The notes beneath the pieces are model-generated. The model was not told the origin of the DNA. It ran no database searches and worked only from the letters and a program-made list of their open reading frames with translations. From contig JACSVZ010000008.1 in NCBI GenBank assembly GCA_014706295.1, forward strand, positions 15,712,159 to 15,776,158: a DNA stretch of 64,000 nucleotides, read 5' to 3'. Position 1 is the first letter of the stretch. Each line of letters opens with the position of its first letter. Positions 1 through 14,800 of this stretch are shown here, one piece after another. The position numbers and the translations under genes were made by a program. The stretch comes from Lycocorax pyrrhopterus obiensis. Taxonomy: Eukaryota > Chordata > Aves > Passeriformes > Paradisaeidae.

Positions 1-3000
1 CAGGGAAAATGATGTGTCCCTTTCTCTACAGCTAGCAAATAAACAAGCTTTTAGCAGAAAAGTCATTTCATTTACACTTTTGACAACCAGAACAGGTGTA
101 AAGTTTTTATCAAGTCACTAAAAAATACACTACTTTTAATTACTCCCTAAAAAATGTACTGTTTTTAATTAGTGCAACATAGTCAAATTAATATCATTCC
201 TGCTGCTACAGTAGTAGTAGATACCACAGTAAGTCCAAATTGAATCACTTTCATACTTGAAATTACTCTGAGCAATGAGAGGTATTTCTCATGGTTTAAA
301 ATGCATTTCTTCTAGAGAGGTACTCTATTCAGTTGCTTCATTACACAGTACTAGAAAAGAGGTAACACCTAAACAATTTCTACAAGGTAAAAGGCTCAAA
401 AAAATACCTCAGTACTGAGTCAAACACATGCACATTTTTCTGAGAGCTGCAAGCCTGCAGCCTGGATCGTATTCCTTTTTACCATTCCTTTTTACAAGGA
501 TCTGGTGCTAGCTATGAAGGTTAGATTAGAAATGCTACAACATGAGACCTCCTCATCTGCTCCAGCACAAGTCTAGCACAAGTCAGCCAGCTTGATTTTA
601 GTAAGTGTACACAGTGAAGTAAGGTAAGAGGCTGACTTTGCATTGAACTCATTAACTGATTCATCAGCTGTACTGTGTTGGTAGTAATCAGCAGAAGACA
701 GGTGGCCAATTATCTGGCATAACTCAGAACTCACAGCTGCAACATCTTCAGAATAAGGTGAAATAAAGTAAAACCTGGTGGGGAAAAAAAACAACAATCT
801 TACCATGCACCATTCTAAAATTCTGGATTTTCTATAAGGAAAAAGAGACATGAAAAAAATAGTGGAAAATAACTGAAAAGTAGAAAATAATTTGTCAGTC
901 ATACTTCAAGGGTGAGTGAATTCACAACAGCTACCTTGGCACACATGTAAATGGTAAAATTAAGAAGTTAAACAGCCCTAAGTTTTAAGGGGGGAGTTGC
1001 CCATGTAGCCAAGGTGAGACAATCTTACCTGCAATATGACTCAGAACATTAGAGGGTCTTTTCCCATTAGACCTCCTGAAAAGTGAGCTGGGCAGTCCTA
1101 CTTTGGTGCTTAAACTAGACTTCAAATACTCTCATCTGAGTCCTAAACAAAGAGAAATCTATTCAAAAGGTTTATTTCTGGATACACAAATCCTGGGTTG
1201 GTGGATTTATACCTACTTGTAGATAGTTTCATACCCACTTGTATCAAGAGGTATTATCAATAAAACAGACAAAAGGTACTCTCAGGTTCTATAATAAATA
1301 TTTTTAGCAAGGAAGAAAAAAGGAAGTCTGCTAAAAAAGTAACGGAGAAAGCACCACAGCTTCTGCTCAGAAAGCAAAGATAGGTATAGGAGGGAAGACT
1401 GCAAATTTAATATTTAAAAAATTATACAGCAGTAAAGTCAAAGTTGACAAATTCTTCAGATAAAACTATCCAAGGGAGAAGATAATTTTAAATTGTGGAG
1501 CAAAACTAGCAAGAATCACTATTTGCTCTCGGGATGCAGACATGATGACCCAAGCAGAACAAAAAGCACATTTCAAGCCTTGGGAGAATAGTCACAAGTA
1601 AAGCATAAGCAACCTGAAACAATTCTCACAGGTTAAATGACTAAGAAAACCCAGGTCCAGAAGGGATTTTGAGAAGCGGTCTAATCTGTATCTCCTACCT
1701 AAAATGCAAGATCGAGCATATCTAAACCATTCTGAATAAATCGCCTCATCTACTTACTGCCACACAGAACATGCAGCTTTGATGAGGACTATCCTGCCCT
1801 TTTTGCTACTACTTTATGTGAATTACGGGTTTGATTTTTATAGCCATTTTGTAACAGCTAAAACTTTAGAATAGACATAATTATTCCTGCTGGAACAACA
1901 ACAACAAAACACCTGATCTCAAAACAGCCAACACAAGCTGTGCACATAAACCTGCATTTTCATCAGCAGAACATCACCTGTGCCAGCAGGATTTATGACA
2001 CAGAGATGAACGTGTAGCAGTTGCTTAACCTTTCCTGTTAGAGGGTAGGCTGTAATAAGTTGCAGCCAACAATTACTCATAAAAACAGATCATGTCCAAA
2101 ATGAGCTAGCAGTATTCCTTCAGCACAGTAACCGAAAAACAGAGAAGAAACAGCTTGAATAATCAGCAGAATAGGGACCATGAGAATACCAAAGAGCTAT
2201 TAAACACAACAAAGAAAAAACAACTGGGCTAAATACTGAATGTATGTTATGAGGGTATTTCCATTGAGTTACTTTCATTCGACACACATCTCTAAAAATA
2301 AACTATACATACAAGTGAATGAATACAAATATAAGTGAACAAAACTCACAGCAAGAGATAAGACACAGTGCAAAGATAGGACACACTGCTTTTCCTATAT
2401 ACACCTTTAGAAAAATGGCATGTTAGGCTGCATTATCTTTTCAGGTATGAGTCTACAGCTTTGATTTTACAGCAATCCCTGGTCCCCATCCCACCTGTCC
2501 CCTCACCTTTCCCACTGGCTTCAGTCCTAAGAGTAACAAAGTAATATAACTACACACAGAACAAGAAGATCAAGAAAATTAAGTGAATCATCTCTGATAT
2601 CAAAAGCTAAAGTGCAAGAACAGTAAAACTAAGAGGAAATACGCAGAGCTCAATCTTGACCAGTGAGGGAGGTAGGTGGTGGGTGTTACAAAACCTGTTT
2701 TACAAACCTCATTTTAAAAACAGTAAATAACACATTGCTTTTTACAGGATTTCCCACATAGAAAGACAAAACTGTTACTGTAGAATGCACTTACAGCACT
2801 TCTGCTTGTTTTATTTAAGTGCCTGTCAGTAAAATGCCTCTTGGCTTAAGTCAGTGATACATTGTCTATCTGATATCCCTTAAAACCAAAATGTGCTGAG
2901 AATTCTCAAACAGGCAAGCAGAGGAAGCATTGCATTTAATCATAACATACCTAAATCAACTCTTTAAAAATATTTCCTTTCTTACTGTTTTCTGTACATT

Positions 3001-5671
3001 TCCTTCTAAAATTCTGCTGTTGGTTTTAGTTTATTCTCTTGTTCTTTTTTTTTCTTTCTAGAAATTTATTCTCAGAGTTGATGTCTTTAAGAAGTATGTG
3101 CCAGAGAAATCTAGTCCTTCAGAGCTCAAATTTGGCAAGAAATATCAGAAAACTTCACCTTTGTCTTGAACTCTGTAATACTTGAAGGTGAATGCTGTGA
3201 ATGTACTTTTTAAAGTTTCCCAAAGTGAACATGGCAAAATTAAACACAAGCCTTTTAATCAAAAATGTACTTGTTATTTCAAATGAATTATATTCAAGGC
3301 ATTTAGGCCATTGCTCATACTGCTTTTTCTTCTTCCATTTTACCATATAATCAACATCTTATAAAAAGCAACATGTCTATTAAAAATAAACAAAATCCAT
3401 CTCTGAACTGAGGATAAGACATATGGTATGTAACAGAAGCATTTTGCAAAAGTCTGAAAATAAGATACTTTCTCTCCTTTAAAAGTATTTCTCATGCAAA
3501 GCTCCATCCACAAGGCACATGAATTTTAGTTCCCTATTCAAAGAGGTGTTAATTAAGAGCAGAACTGATTCAATGGGTCACAGATACACCACCATCAGTA
3601 GGTTTTCTATCGCACTAACATATTGCCCAGGTAAGTCCCAGCCCTACAAAGTCAACGAAAAGGGACCATCAGAAGCGTTGAACTAATATCCTTGCAGCCT
3701 ACATAAGCAGTAAGGGTCACAAGACACATTTGTGTCTGCTTGCTGCTCTGCGGCTTTCAAGCACTGACTTGTGAGATGAGTAGTGAATACTTACTATACA
3801 ATTTCCCAAATTTCAGGCAACATTATAAAAAACAGAGCCCATCTATAATGCACTAGTACATAATACATAGAGATGATGGAATATTAAGAGCATCTTTGAA
3901 CAGTCTTGGGATTACAATCTTGGGAGTAAATCAGACTAAGTACAATTAAATTTAAGCTTTGTGGTCCAGTCACAAACAGGATAGCAATGTTTTCAAAGAG
4001 GTAAAGTTCTCCACCTAAGTGGAAGAGATTTCTCAGCTACTCTGTGCCTGTAAGACTTGGAACATATGAAGAACTGGACCACAACCACCAAGCTCTAGAA
4101 GAAAACTAAATACTTAACATAAAAACACAACTGAAATAACTAAGATAAATTTAAACATACAGAAGAAAGAGAGATAACACACAAACACTTTAAACAATTG
4201 AAGTATTTACCTTTAAACATCCATACCAAAATGGGTCAAAGTCAGGGGAGGGAGGATTTGGAATAAAAGAGTGCAACTAAATTGAACAGCATGAGAAACT
4301 TCCATTGTAAAGGCTCACAGATGAACTGATGGAGCAGCTCTGAAGCTCCATCATACAGCAAAAGAAAGATTAGCGACACATACGCTGAGAGTAGACCATC
4401 CAATAACGCATATTAGATAAAAGAAAAACCTCACTCAAGATGCCCTCTTTCAGGCCTGTATTCAGGTACTTACAATTAGGGATTAATTTCCCTTCAAAAG
4501 ATCATCAATCTCTCAGTTGCAGACGATCTCTTCAAATCACACAGCTGGTCTCAGTGGTGTTCAAGTGAACACATGCACACATCACAGACTGATTCAGCTC
4601 AGCTGGAGCTGCTGGGTGTTCTTACGGCAGTCCAGCAGACACAAGAACTGAGCAGATACCAAGAACAGGCACCACTTTCTTACCCCATATACCATATAAG
4701 GGAACAAAACCAACAGGCAAGCCGAGGGGTGAAGACCCTGAAGCTGAACCAAGACCCTCCTACATCAGAACCTGGCAGTTGAACAGACACAGGCAGCTGC
4801 ATCTGCACCCAGTCATAGTCTAGCTTGACCACATGCAGAGTGAAGCATCTGAAAACCAGAAGACACGATGCAATATTCAAATACTGACAGCTGTCTGCAA
4901 TTAGCTGTCTTCAATTCCCCTGCTTCAGATTAATAATTCCATGCCATTTTATACAAAGGGAAAAACCCACAACGTTCCTTGTAAAAAAAAACCAAGCAAA
5001 CCACAGTATTGCTAAGAAGTAGAAGTTTTTCAGGTTAAGGAAACTAATGCGAAGTTACAGGTTCCTGATTCCCCAACTATTTGAGCAGCATCAATCTTAA
5101 GAAAATAAGCAACTCCTTTACACTGAAATACTTGTTGTACCAAGTTATAATAAAGTTTCAGCTATTTGTTTCTCAGATATTATCCACTCCAAACCAATTC
5201 CCTGCAAAACACTTTAGCATTCACAAAGCCAGCTGCAATAACAAATGGAGAACAACAGCCTTTGGTGGTATTCATCTGTGTGAGTTTTTCACACACTGTG
5301 ACAGATCAAGAGGGTTAGATAAGACAAGAATAGGGATCAAGTGACGGAGACAGGATGCTACAAATGCTGCTGATTTACTGTTAATCAAGTTTGCTCAGAA
5401 CACAGACTAGAGAGAACGTTCTGACCCGAGGGCTCCCTTGGTTTTGTTTTCTCTGAATGTTTCTGTACTTTTAAAATATTCACATACTCATGACAAGCAA
5501 GCTCAGCTAAACAAATGATCTAGCAAAAGCAGCAAGGACAGGACATTGTAATGCAACCCTCAAGTATTTCAGGCAATTTGCCACAGGAAAAACTCTAAAA
5601 ATACAGTTTTCTCCAAGAGGCTTGTATGGCAGGATGATATTCTCATCATGGAGGAATGAAAGTATTTATAT

Positions 5672-5697
5672 ACACACACACACACACACATACACAC
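5672..5697. repeat. (AC)n microsatellite
   Basis: A run of AC dinucleotides with one T interruption follows a short TATATA stretch, inside the inferred ZSWIM8 intron 1. Confidence 0.9.
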
Positions 5698-5814
5698 TTT
5701 TTTTAATAACCAAAAACATATTCCTAGAGAGAACTAAGTGATCAACAAATTAGCAAAATGCTCCAGAGAACAAAGTAAGATTCAGTTTGAATCACAGGTA
5801 CATTAATTTGGTCA

Positions 5815-5840
5815 CAAAACAAACAAACAAACAAACAAAC
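5815..5840. repeat. (AAAC)n simple repeat
   Basis: About six tandem AAAC units, roughly 120 bases from the AC repeat, in the same intron. A shorter GTTT tetranucleotide run lies near 15,975-15,990. Confidence 0.85.
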
Positions 5841-8800
5841 GGAAAAAACACCTATCAGGATTATTTGGTTTTATTTTTCTGGCTGTGCAATTCACTCATT
5901 AAATTTGCACATTACCCTTCTTACTGCCTGTAAATAGTGCAAAGCCCTCAACTAAAAATTTGGGGTTTTTTTTAAATTTAGAAACAAATCTGCTTCTCTT
6001 ATTTGCTTTTATCTTCCTCCTTCTCCATTGCTACTACCCCCGTAAGCTTACTAACAATACTAAAACCCTAATGGGATCTGTGTTTACAAGACGTTCTTAT
6101 ACCTCTTATTTCCTGAGCGAGAGTTATGCAACTCTATCTGATCACATAAACATTTTGCAGCAGTGAAATGACGCTGAAAATTATGTCAATGAGTTGCAAA
6201 TGCAGAGATATAAGACCACATTGAAAGCAAAAAGAATTTGGGGGAGGCCTGCATCAGCCCTAAGCCACACAATGACATTTTTATGTACAAAGCAGCTGAA
6301 AAGATGAATAAGCAACATAATTTTTTCATTAGCATTTACTGCATAAGACTGATGAGATTCATAGCCACAAACCATTAAAAATACAGATCCCAGATGGGCA
6401 GATTACAGTCCAGAGTTGGAAACTTCACACTTAACTGACAAACTGCAGCAACTATTACTACACAAATTCCATTACAGCAATCACAACGTTTTAAGAATGG
6501 CACTTTTTTTTAACCTAATGCAAAAAGGGTCACTTTATCACAGGAGGGTGTCCAATTCACCCACAGTCTGTGCCACCTGCAGCAAAAGCCATAGCAAATT
6601 TCATCTGAATACAATTTCTGAAAACTGCTTAACACTACATCACAAACATCTCATATGTGTAAGTCGAAATATTTCACGGCTCAAATTATCGTTTGGTTGC
6701 TGGATTTGGATTTCCCTTTGAAATAAGAGAAGTGTATTATTTGGCTGACAGCATATACATATCTCCTGGCATCATGACTTCCTCCAAGAATAAGATAGCT
6801 TAGGAAGCTATAATTAGCTCCTTCTATAAGGCAGGCCTTAGTATACATTAAAATATCAGAAAAACAACACTTGTATTTTATTTGCACACAAGCCCTGGAG
6901 AATTACAGAATACAACTGACTGCAGATTTAGAAGCGGTGAGTGGGTGGGGGGTTTTTTCAAGTGTCAGTAGTTTTAAACCTGTTAAGGCTTGCAGTTCCC
7001 TTCTGCACATTTCTGACAAACCCATTTCATGACGGTTTTCTACATTCACTCTCTGGATGCCTACAGAGCTAAAAAAAAACCCCACAACTGAAAACTAACT
7101 GACTTCACTTTGCTCACCTGTGGAGAAATAGCATCACCACTATGCTAACATCAATCATAGAGACTGCACCTCAAAACAATTTTTGCTAATGAACCTGAGC
7201 ACCTAACAGAGAAAGAATCTCACACTCAGCACAACTCCTGCTGTTTCAATATTAGACTGAGTTAAAACTATTTTATCTTTATCTTATTATTTTTACAGTT
7301 ACATCCATAAGCGTTCCATTGTCATGCCAACTCCTAACACTTTCACAAGACTTCATGAGACAAAAGAAACTCTAAAAAAAGAAAGCTGGTGAGGTTTTAT
7401 AATGGTAAGTGATAACTGACCAGAGAACTAAAACTCAGAGAGATGCACGATGTGCGTTTAAGGTCCAAGATTTCTAGCACACTAAGAATTTAAAGAGGTG
7501 CATGTCTGAAAACTTTCTCGGCACTCTGAAGGTCAGCTGGATGAAGAACAGATTTCCCTTCTTCTCTTACAAAAGCTCTCTTTCTTATGTCCTTAAAGCA
7601 TCATAGCTACAACATTCATACTGTATTAGAAAACAGATCTCTACAAAGAAAACCACTTTAAAAACATCTTCAGAACTATAGTTCAAGGAAAATGTAGAAA
7701 GCTACAAGCTACATTTGGTAACAAAGAATATGTTTGATGAGGGAGGGGAAAAATCTGTTATTTGGTTTCATGACTTCAGGACAGAAACACCAGCACATTC
7801 CTACATCACCGCCTTGAAGTCCTAAGTTCCTACTCACCTGTGTTCTGTCTAATCGTTCAAGATCTTGTTGCACATGTGTACAACGCACCCACAGAAAATA
7901 TCTGCTCTGAGAAAATGTAAGGACCTCAAATCTAGATCAGAAAGGAGTTTTTCCCATTTAAGTCTATTGCTAATCCTATGCAATAACTGTGAAAATCTGC
8001 ACAAGGCTGTGTTGATGAAACTGGAATATTCTACGGCTTTTTTTTCAACTCTCACCTCCTCTACCGTGACTGAGACCCCAAAACTGTGATACCAGTATCA
8101 GTCAGGTAATGCAGCATTCACAACTTGACAACTTCCTCTGGAAATCCAGACAAGAAAATTCTTAATTCAAACCTTTCCATTTCCATCCCTAAAAAAATAA
8201 ATTCATTTCATAAAAAGAGCAGCCTGGGCAAGCAACCGACAGCTGTTAGAAATCCTAAAAATAAACAGCAGATTTTTGTAAAGCAAGACAGACAGTGCTA
8301 CAAAACACTGCATTCATGCCAGTGCTGGCCAAGGTTTCATGACAAATTGGGCAGCTTGCATTCAAAATAACTCTACAGCTGATGAAGCAGATTAGCTTCA
8401 GGCAAGTCATTTCCCCTGCACTGTTACTCCTTGCTCTCTTACCCTGTGGAGAAAGCATTCTGCACAACCAGGATTGTGCATTCAGAGCACAGGCATCAAA
8501 CAGCTCCTGCCTCCTGAATGCAAGGCTCAGTATTACCAGTTATTCCCACTCCTGCCCCACACAAGGTGTTTTAAAAGCTCAGAATTCAAAATTATCTCCA
8601 GTGGCCTATGACAAAAAAAAAGCTACAAAGACCAACAGGGACCAAATATTTTTCTGAATGTAGATGATGATGATGGAACACAAATATAAATCAAAAGTCT
8701 GACTTCACCACAGCTGAGAATCAATCTCTATCAAGAAGTATTGATATGTTTTCAGATACAAAAGGAAGTCATACAAAACACCATGCAACTCTACTATTTC

Positions 8801-11800
8801 TTGTGCTGCTCTCTACCATTAACAACCATCCAGTACAACATGCAAAATTAATCTCTAACCAGTTTTTTTCATGTGTCTAAATAAATCCCAGAACAGTATT
8901 ACTTGGCCTCCAAACAAATGCACTGGCAAACACTGAAGAGCTGCATTTACTGAATGTATCAGCATGACATGAGGCCAATTTTTGGCAGGCTGATGGGAAA
9001 GTTATTGTCTGAAAAGAATAGATAAAGGATGAGGCATTCTCACCTCTAGAGTTAAAAAAAATAATTAAACATCTGTCAGGAACTAAAAGAAGGTATCACC
9101 TCTTAATATCACCAACTGGAAACCATTAGAGGTTTAAATATCTATTTCATAAATGCAAGTCAAAAGAAGTTAGATATCTAAATGCTTTAAAAAAAAAAAT
9201 CTTACCTGACTCCTTTCTCTCTCCTTTAGTTTTGTAAAAATCTCCCCAAATCTAACCTCAGGCTTTATGGAAGGTTACACAGCTCAGTCAGCAATACCCT
9301 TCAATTGCAGGTTCTCCCACCACAGGTGCAGCAGAGCAGTCCCCAGCCAGCCTGAACCCCACTACCAAACACAGACTTCCAAAGATGGCAGTACCGAGCC
9401 TGCCTTAAGCTCTCAGCCCCCAGTAATTACATTTTCTTTTACTCAAGGTAAAGCATCCATCTGATCATTTGTTAATAACCTACAGCTGAAGAAAGTCTCT
9501 CTTCTAACAAGAAATAAACTCCTTTCCATTTTCCTCACATCACCTGCAGGGAGAACAAAAAGGGCAAAACAAAACTGGGTACAAAGGCACATATGAAGCA
9601 AGAAGGCATCTGCAGAATGTTTACAGAGGAGGGGTTAGTTACAAGCATGTTTATTATTTTCAGCGCACAAAAATAATACCAAAAGCATCCCTGGAAAACT
9701 GTGAAGCACTGATTAACTGCAGTCCATTGCATGAATTTGAATAGGCAAATGAATAATATTTCCCAAGATCTCTCCAACATCACAAGACTGAAGCAAAGTT
9801 GACCATCTTCTGAAAATGTCCACAGAACACAGTTCCTATTCATTACTGGACAGGCAAAACTAACTCCCTGTCCTTGAGAAGGATAAGCAGCTTAGCTGAC
9901 CCCATGCACTACTGCTTTAAATGCAAGCAAGTAGTCAATGAAACTTTTAGACATTCTGGGTCAAATACAACTATACCTTCTTTGCACGACATGCATAAAA
10001 GGCCTAAGTTATAAATATTTTCACCTGGAGCTCTGGTAAACAAATTTACCAGCTACATTTCTTTTTCCCTCCCATCTCAGCATTTGCTGACCTAAATATG
10101 AGGTAAGAAACGGAATTACATGCAATATGCAACAGGAACTGTAAAGAGCTCAGGAGAATTACTAAATTATGCCCTATAGACTTCACAAATGAATTAGCTT
10201 CTCAGAAAAAACAATAATTTCATTTGTACACCTATTAATTACATACTACCTGCAGGACTACCACGAAGCTTAAATGTCAAACCCTTACCAAGTATTTTTA
10301 CATCAGCAATCATTTCCTAAAAGCATGGAACTTGGGCATTCAAGCCATCAACAAGCTATTTAATTAGCCTCTAACATGGATTAACAAGACTTCATGTTGG
10401 TACACTCTCCAAAGGATGAGACAGATGTGATTTTACCACATAAGAATACCAGTATAGAGATATTAAAAAGAAAATAAAAATACTAAAGGACAAGTCTCAA
10501 GAATCACAATACACACAAGATACACAAAGTCAGGCAAATACGAACATATACGGAGAACAGTAAACCTGAAACAAGACGTGGACAGGTTCCATAAGGCCAT
10601 AAAATACCCAATATTCACAGCTTCAGAAACTTCTCTGTACTTCAACAAAGAATCTCGTTTTGTCACACACATTGACAAGATGCCGTCAAGAATGGCTCTA
10701 ATGCACATTGGCATTATTTTAATGAATATCTCTAAGAAAGAGTCTAGATGGTATCTTGACTACTTTTATTTTAAGGTCGACTCACTTTTTCTTTCATTCT
10801 GAGTGGGGAGACATGCTCAAAGCAGCATCTTTAGAGATCTCAAGTCTAATGAACAAAAAGCCACAATTAACCTTTTCCAATAGTTTATCTGCAGGGGGTT
10901 GGGGGGTAGGAACAATATTAATTGCATTTTAAAACATTGGTGTTTTCATGCTCAGGTCTCCAACAATGAATTATTCATGTTTACCAGTATTTCTGGATAG
11001 CAAAGAGTGATGACCATCTGCTTAAATTTTTCATCTCTGAACAGAGGAAGAAGCCAGAATCAGTGGCCCAGGTGTTCACCTGCCCACTGCTGCAATAAGT
11101 CACCACGTAAATGTCTTAACTTGGGAGAAAAAAGTACCCCTGGATGCCTCCCTGTAAAGACTCACTGCTTGCAGACAAATTCTGGGTAATATTTCTTTTA
11201 TCATGCTACGTATGTATGTTTTTGTAAAAAAAGGTGGACTTCTTTTTACATTGTTTTTGGTCTCTGAAGTCCCTCTTGTTCATTCTTTCAACTATATTCT
11301 CCCTTCCAGCATCCAGCTTTTCTCCCACAAAGGGGCAGGATTTCTTCTGAGCACAGATATTCTTCTTCCTCACTCCATCTTATCAATTTATCCTTTCCAT
11401 TTCTTTTACATGCCAATTTTTATCCCAGAAAAAGAAAAGAAGCTTGAAATCCCTACTATATGTCTCACAGTCACAAGATAAACCTAGCAGACAAAAGAAA
11501 GGCAAAAAAAGTCACTTAGACATCAAGACGTAATAATTAGGCACCCCTGCTTGCAGCAGCTGAATGAGAATGTTAAGATTTTGATTAAAGACACTACTCC
11601 TGCAATCTTTTCAGGTTTCCTCCTACGGAAAGAGAATGTCTTCACTTCCAATTTTTTTCTCACACCAGCAGAGATTTAGGTAAATACAGAAAAATCAACA
11701 CACAGCTTTTTCCAGCTTAAACATGTTCAGCTTTTGCCCAGTTGATACTGGTAAATACTGACATCTTCGTTTTTCTTAATTTTTTTTTGTTCCAGCAATC

Positions 11801-14800
11801 CAGAAACACTAATAGTGATTCATCATAGAAGGAATTTTTTATTAAAACCAGGTACTTTGCACAGCATCACTTTTCTCAAAATATGCAATTCCAGAAGATT
11901 TTAATTAATATGTATATTGCAACCTGACAGAGCTCCTTTGTTTCACTCTTTTCAAAGACAGTATGTTTCCAGCTGTATGGAAGCAAATATAGATGAATTA
12001 AAAATAATCAAAACAGCAAAGTTTCCACGAGTCTTGCCGATAATGTTTAAAGCATGTGAAGAAATGTGCTCAAAGACATCACTTTCAGTCCTTCCTGTTA
12101 AAAATGCTACACAACTAACCACAGCCTTGCCAGAAATAAAGAAGAAACAAAGAAGAAAAGATGCATCAAAGAATACATAAACTATGAGAAGAATGAGAAT
12201 CGTCTGATTGGTAATCTTACACTTACTGCTTGAGACTACACAACTTCAGAGGAGGCAATTTAGAAACGTGTGATATAGTATTTTGAAATTAGAATCAGTA
12301 TTTCAAGTATTTTGTTCATTACACACCACTGCTGTTTAATGCTTAAAAAAAAATTCTAAATATAATATTTTAGCTAGTTGACACATATGTGCTTTGAATT
12401 TCACATTTGGAGGGTTCAGAAGGATGTTACAAAACTGAAGGAGGGAGGAAAGGGCTTAATACAGATAAAGTATGTTAAAATAAAGTTGAAAAAAATAACT
12501 TATAGCCGTGACACTATTTTATATTAGTCTTTTAACTACTTTACAGTCTTACACTCAGATAGCTGATACATAAAGTTGTTGGTCTAAAAGGAGCAATGAA
12601 ATTTTAAAGACATTATTCAACTTTAAGAACTAAAGAATAAATAGGTTTTGATGTGTTTCTTATTATATAAAAACAAAAAAAAGCTTGCAATCAATTATCG
12701 ATATTCTAAATAGACAAATATTTACTCCAGAAGTTCATTAAAATATGTAAACATCTTTTGAAATGGTACATTCCTTTTTTTCCTCTGGAACAAAGTACTG
12801 TATATTACCTAGGACACAGAATATTTAATAGGAAATGCTCTTTGCTCCCGGTTTATAACTGGCATAAGAGACACTCTTCAAATCACTGATGTCCACTTCT
12901 GTTCCCTCAAAGGTATTGCTGGAGAAGGAAGAGAAGAGGGTTTTGTGTAGAAAGATGAGACAAAAGAAAATGAAACATTTCCCCATAGAAAGGCAAGACA
13001 TTAAAACAGGCAAAGAATGTGAAAGACTTTTTTGGGGGGGGGGGAAGAAACTTAACTAAAGGAAAAGGCCAAAAAACCATATGAGAGATAAAACTGGAGT
13101 GGCAAATTAAAATCTCAGTAGTAAAGTATCTTTTCCTGATAGCTTCTTTATGGGGTTTCTTCAGTACTCATTTCTGAAGAGAGGGATACACACATTCGAT
13201 TATCACAGAAAGGCACGGGAAAATGCAAATGAAGAGAAATATGTGAAAATCATTCTCAGTTTGTCCTTCTTCCAAAAGACAGCGGTATTAACGCATTGTG
13301 AAACCACCTTTTTGTTCAGGAAAAACTTACAGACAGCTTCTGAAATCTGCATCCCAGGTCTGAAACTGTACACTTCATCATGCCCATCAGTCTTGACCAA
13401 CCACTGTCTATGGAGCTTCTCTGTGGTGTCGTCAGCAACACTGAAGCCATGTCCCCTTTATACCTTGTATTTATTACAAGGCAGTAAGTCCCTTCCTCAA
13501 CCTGAAGTTTTGCTTCTGCTCCACAGCAAATCAACATCAGCACCAGCTATGGATTAGAGCACAAAACTAGGGGAAATTCATTTACTAGGTTGAGAAAATA
13601 CAGAGAAACCTATCTTCTGCTAGCAGCTAAGCCCTAACTTTCACGTTACTTTTACTCTTTGGACAGCTCTGCTTATTTCACAACCATTTGTATCTTCTCA
13701 TCAACATTTATACCTTTAGAATCCTGTTGCTTCTATAAAGAAACTCACTAGGGAGCCATATAACACCTTTGCTCAACAGTTACTGTTTACAGCATTTTAC
13801 TAATGAAGTTGGATATACTATAACAGATATATTTGAGCTAGAACAGATTTGTCATGTGTTGTATTAAATTAGAAAACACAACAAACAACACATATTACAC
13901 CTGAACCTCCCAGAAGTGTGAATTTACTACATAATCTTCCTCTTAATAGCAGAGGCATAAATAAAGTAGGAAAAGAAAAAAATCAGTTGTAATACACAGT
14001 AGTGGCCAGTAGCAAAAGAGCAGCAAACTACAGTCTCCATTTCCAGCTTGACTAGGCTCAAAGAGTGGACACACTCTGGGATGATACCAGCATTCTTCTC
14101 TGAAAAGACCAAGAGTCTGAAGAGCACAGTATGAATTTGAAAGAGACTAAATATTCCTCCTGCTGTTTTCTGAAGTTACTGCTTGAACAAGGGTTAACTT
14201 TAATTTCTTAGTTACTGGCATTCCTGAGGAAGAAGCAGTGCTCTCTAAGCCATTTATTCTCTTCCTGTATAAATTAATAACAATCAGTCACTGTCATTTT
14301 ACCAGTATAGACAATGCTCAGGCTTTGATCTCTAAACTGATCATATCTTCACCTCAGGCTCTGTATATTCTCTGCCAATGATTTTCTCCATACAGCTCAT
14401 ACTTTTGAGGCACTGTGCCCAAAACTTCACATTGTGGGTGCTCCTAAGTTTGAAGGAACAAAAACTGTCTGGGGCTGGATAATAAGAATATTTTCTAAGA
14501 AAGCACTACCTGCATCAATTCTTAGTCAGGTCTGAGGGGGTTTTGCAATACAGTATACAATAGTTCAAGCTTACAGTAAAGGAAAGAAAAAAAGTCAAGT
14601 TTGCTCACTAGCTGCCTACTGAAAACAGATTCAACACAACTCATCAGCACACTTCCAACCAAATCCACTGTGAATGAATAAATATAAAATGAATAAATAT
14701 TTTGTGAAGGCATTACTTAACAATCCTACAGTATTAATGGCAGCTTCTTACGTGTTTGGTAAATATTTATGCTTCAGAAACTGCGAAACAAAGAACTAAG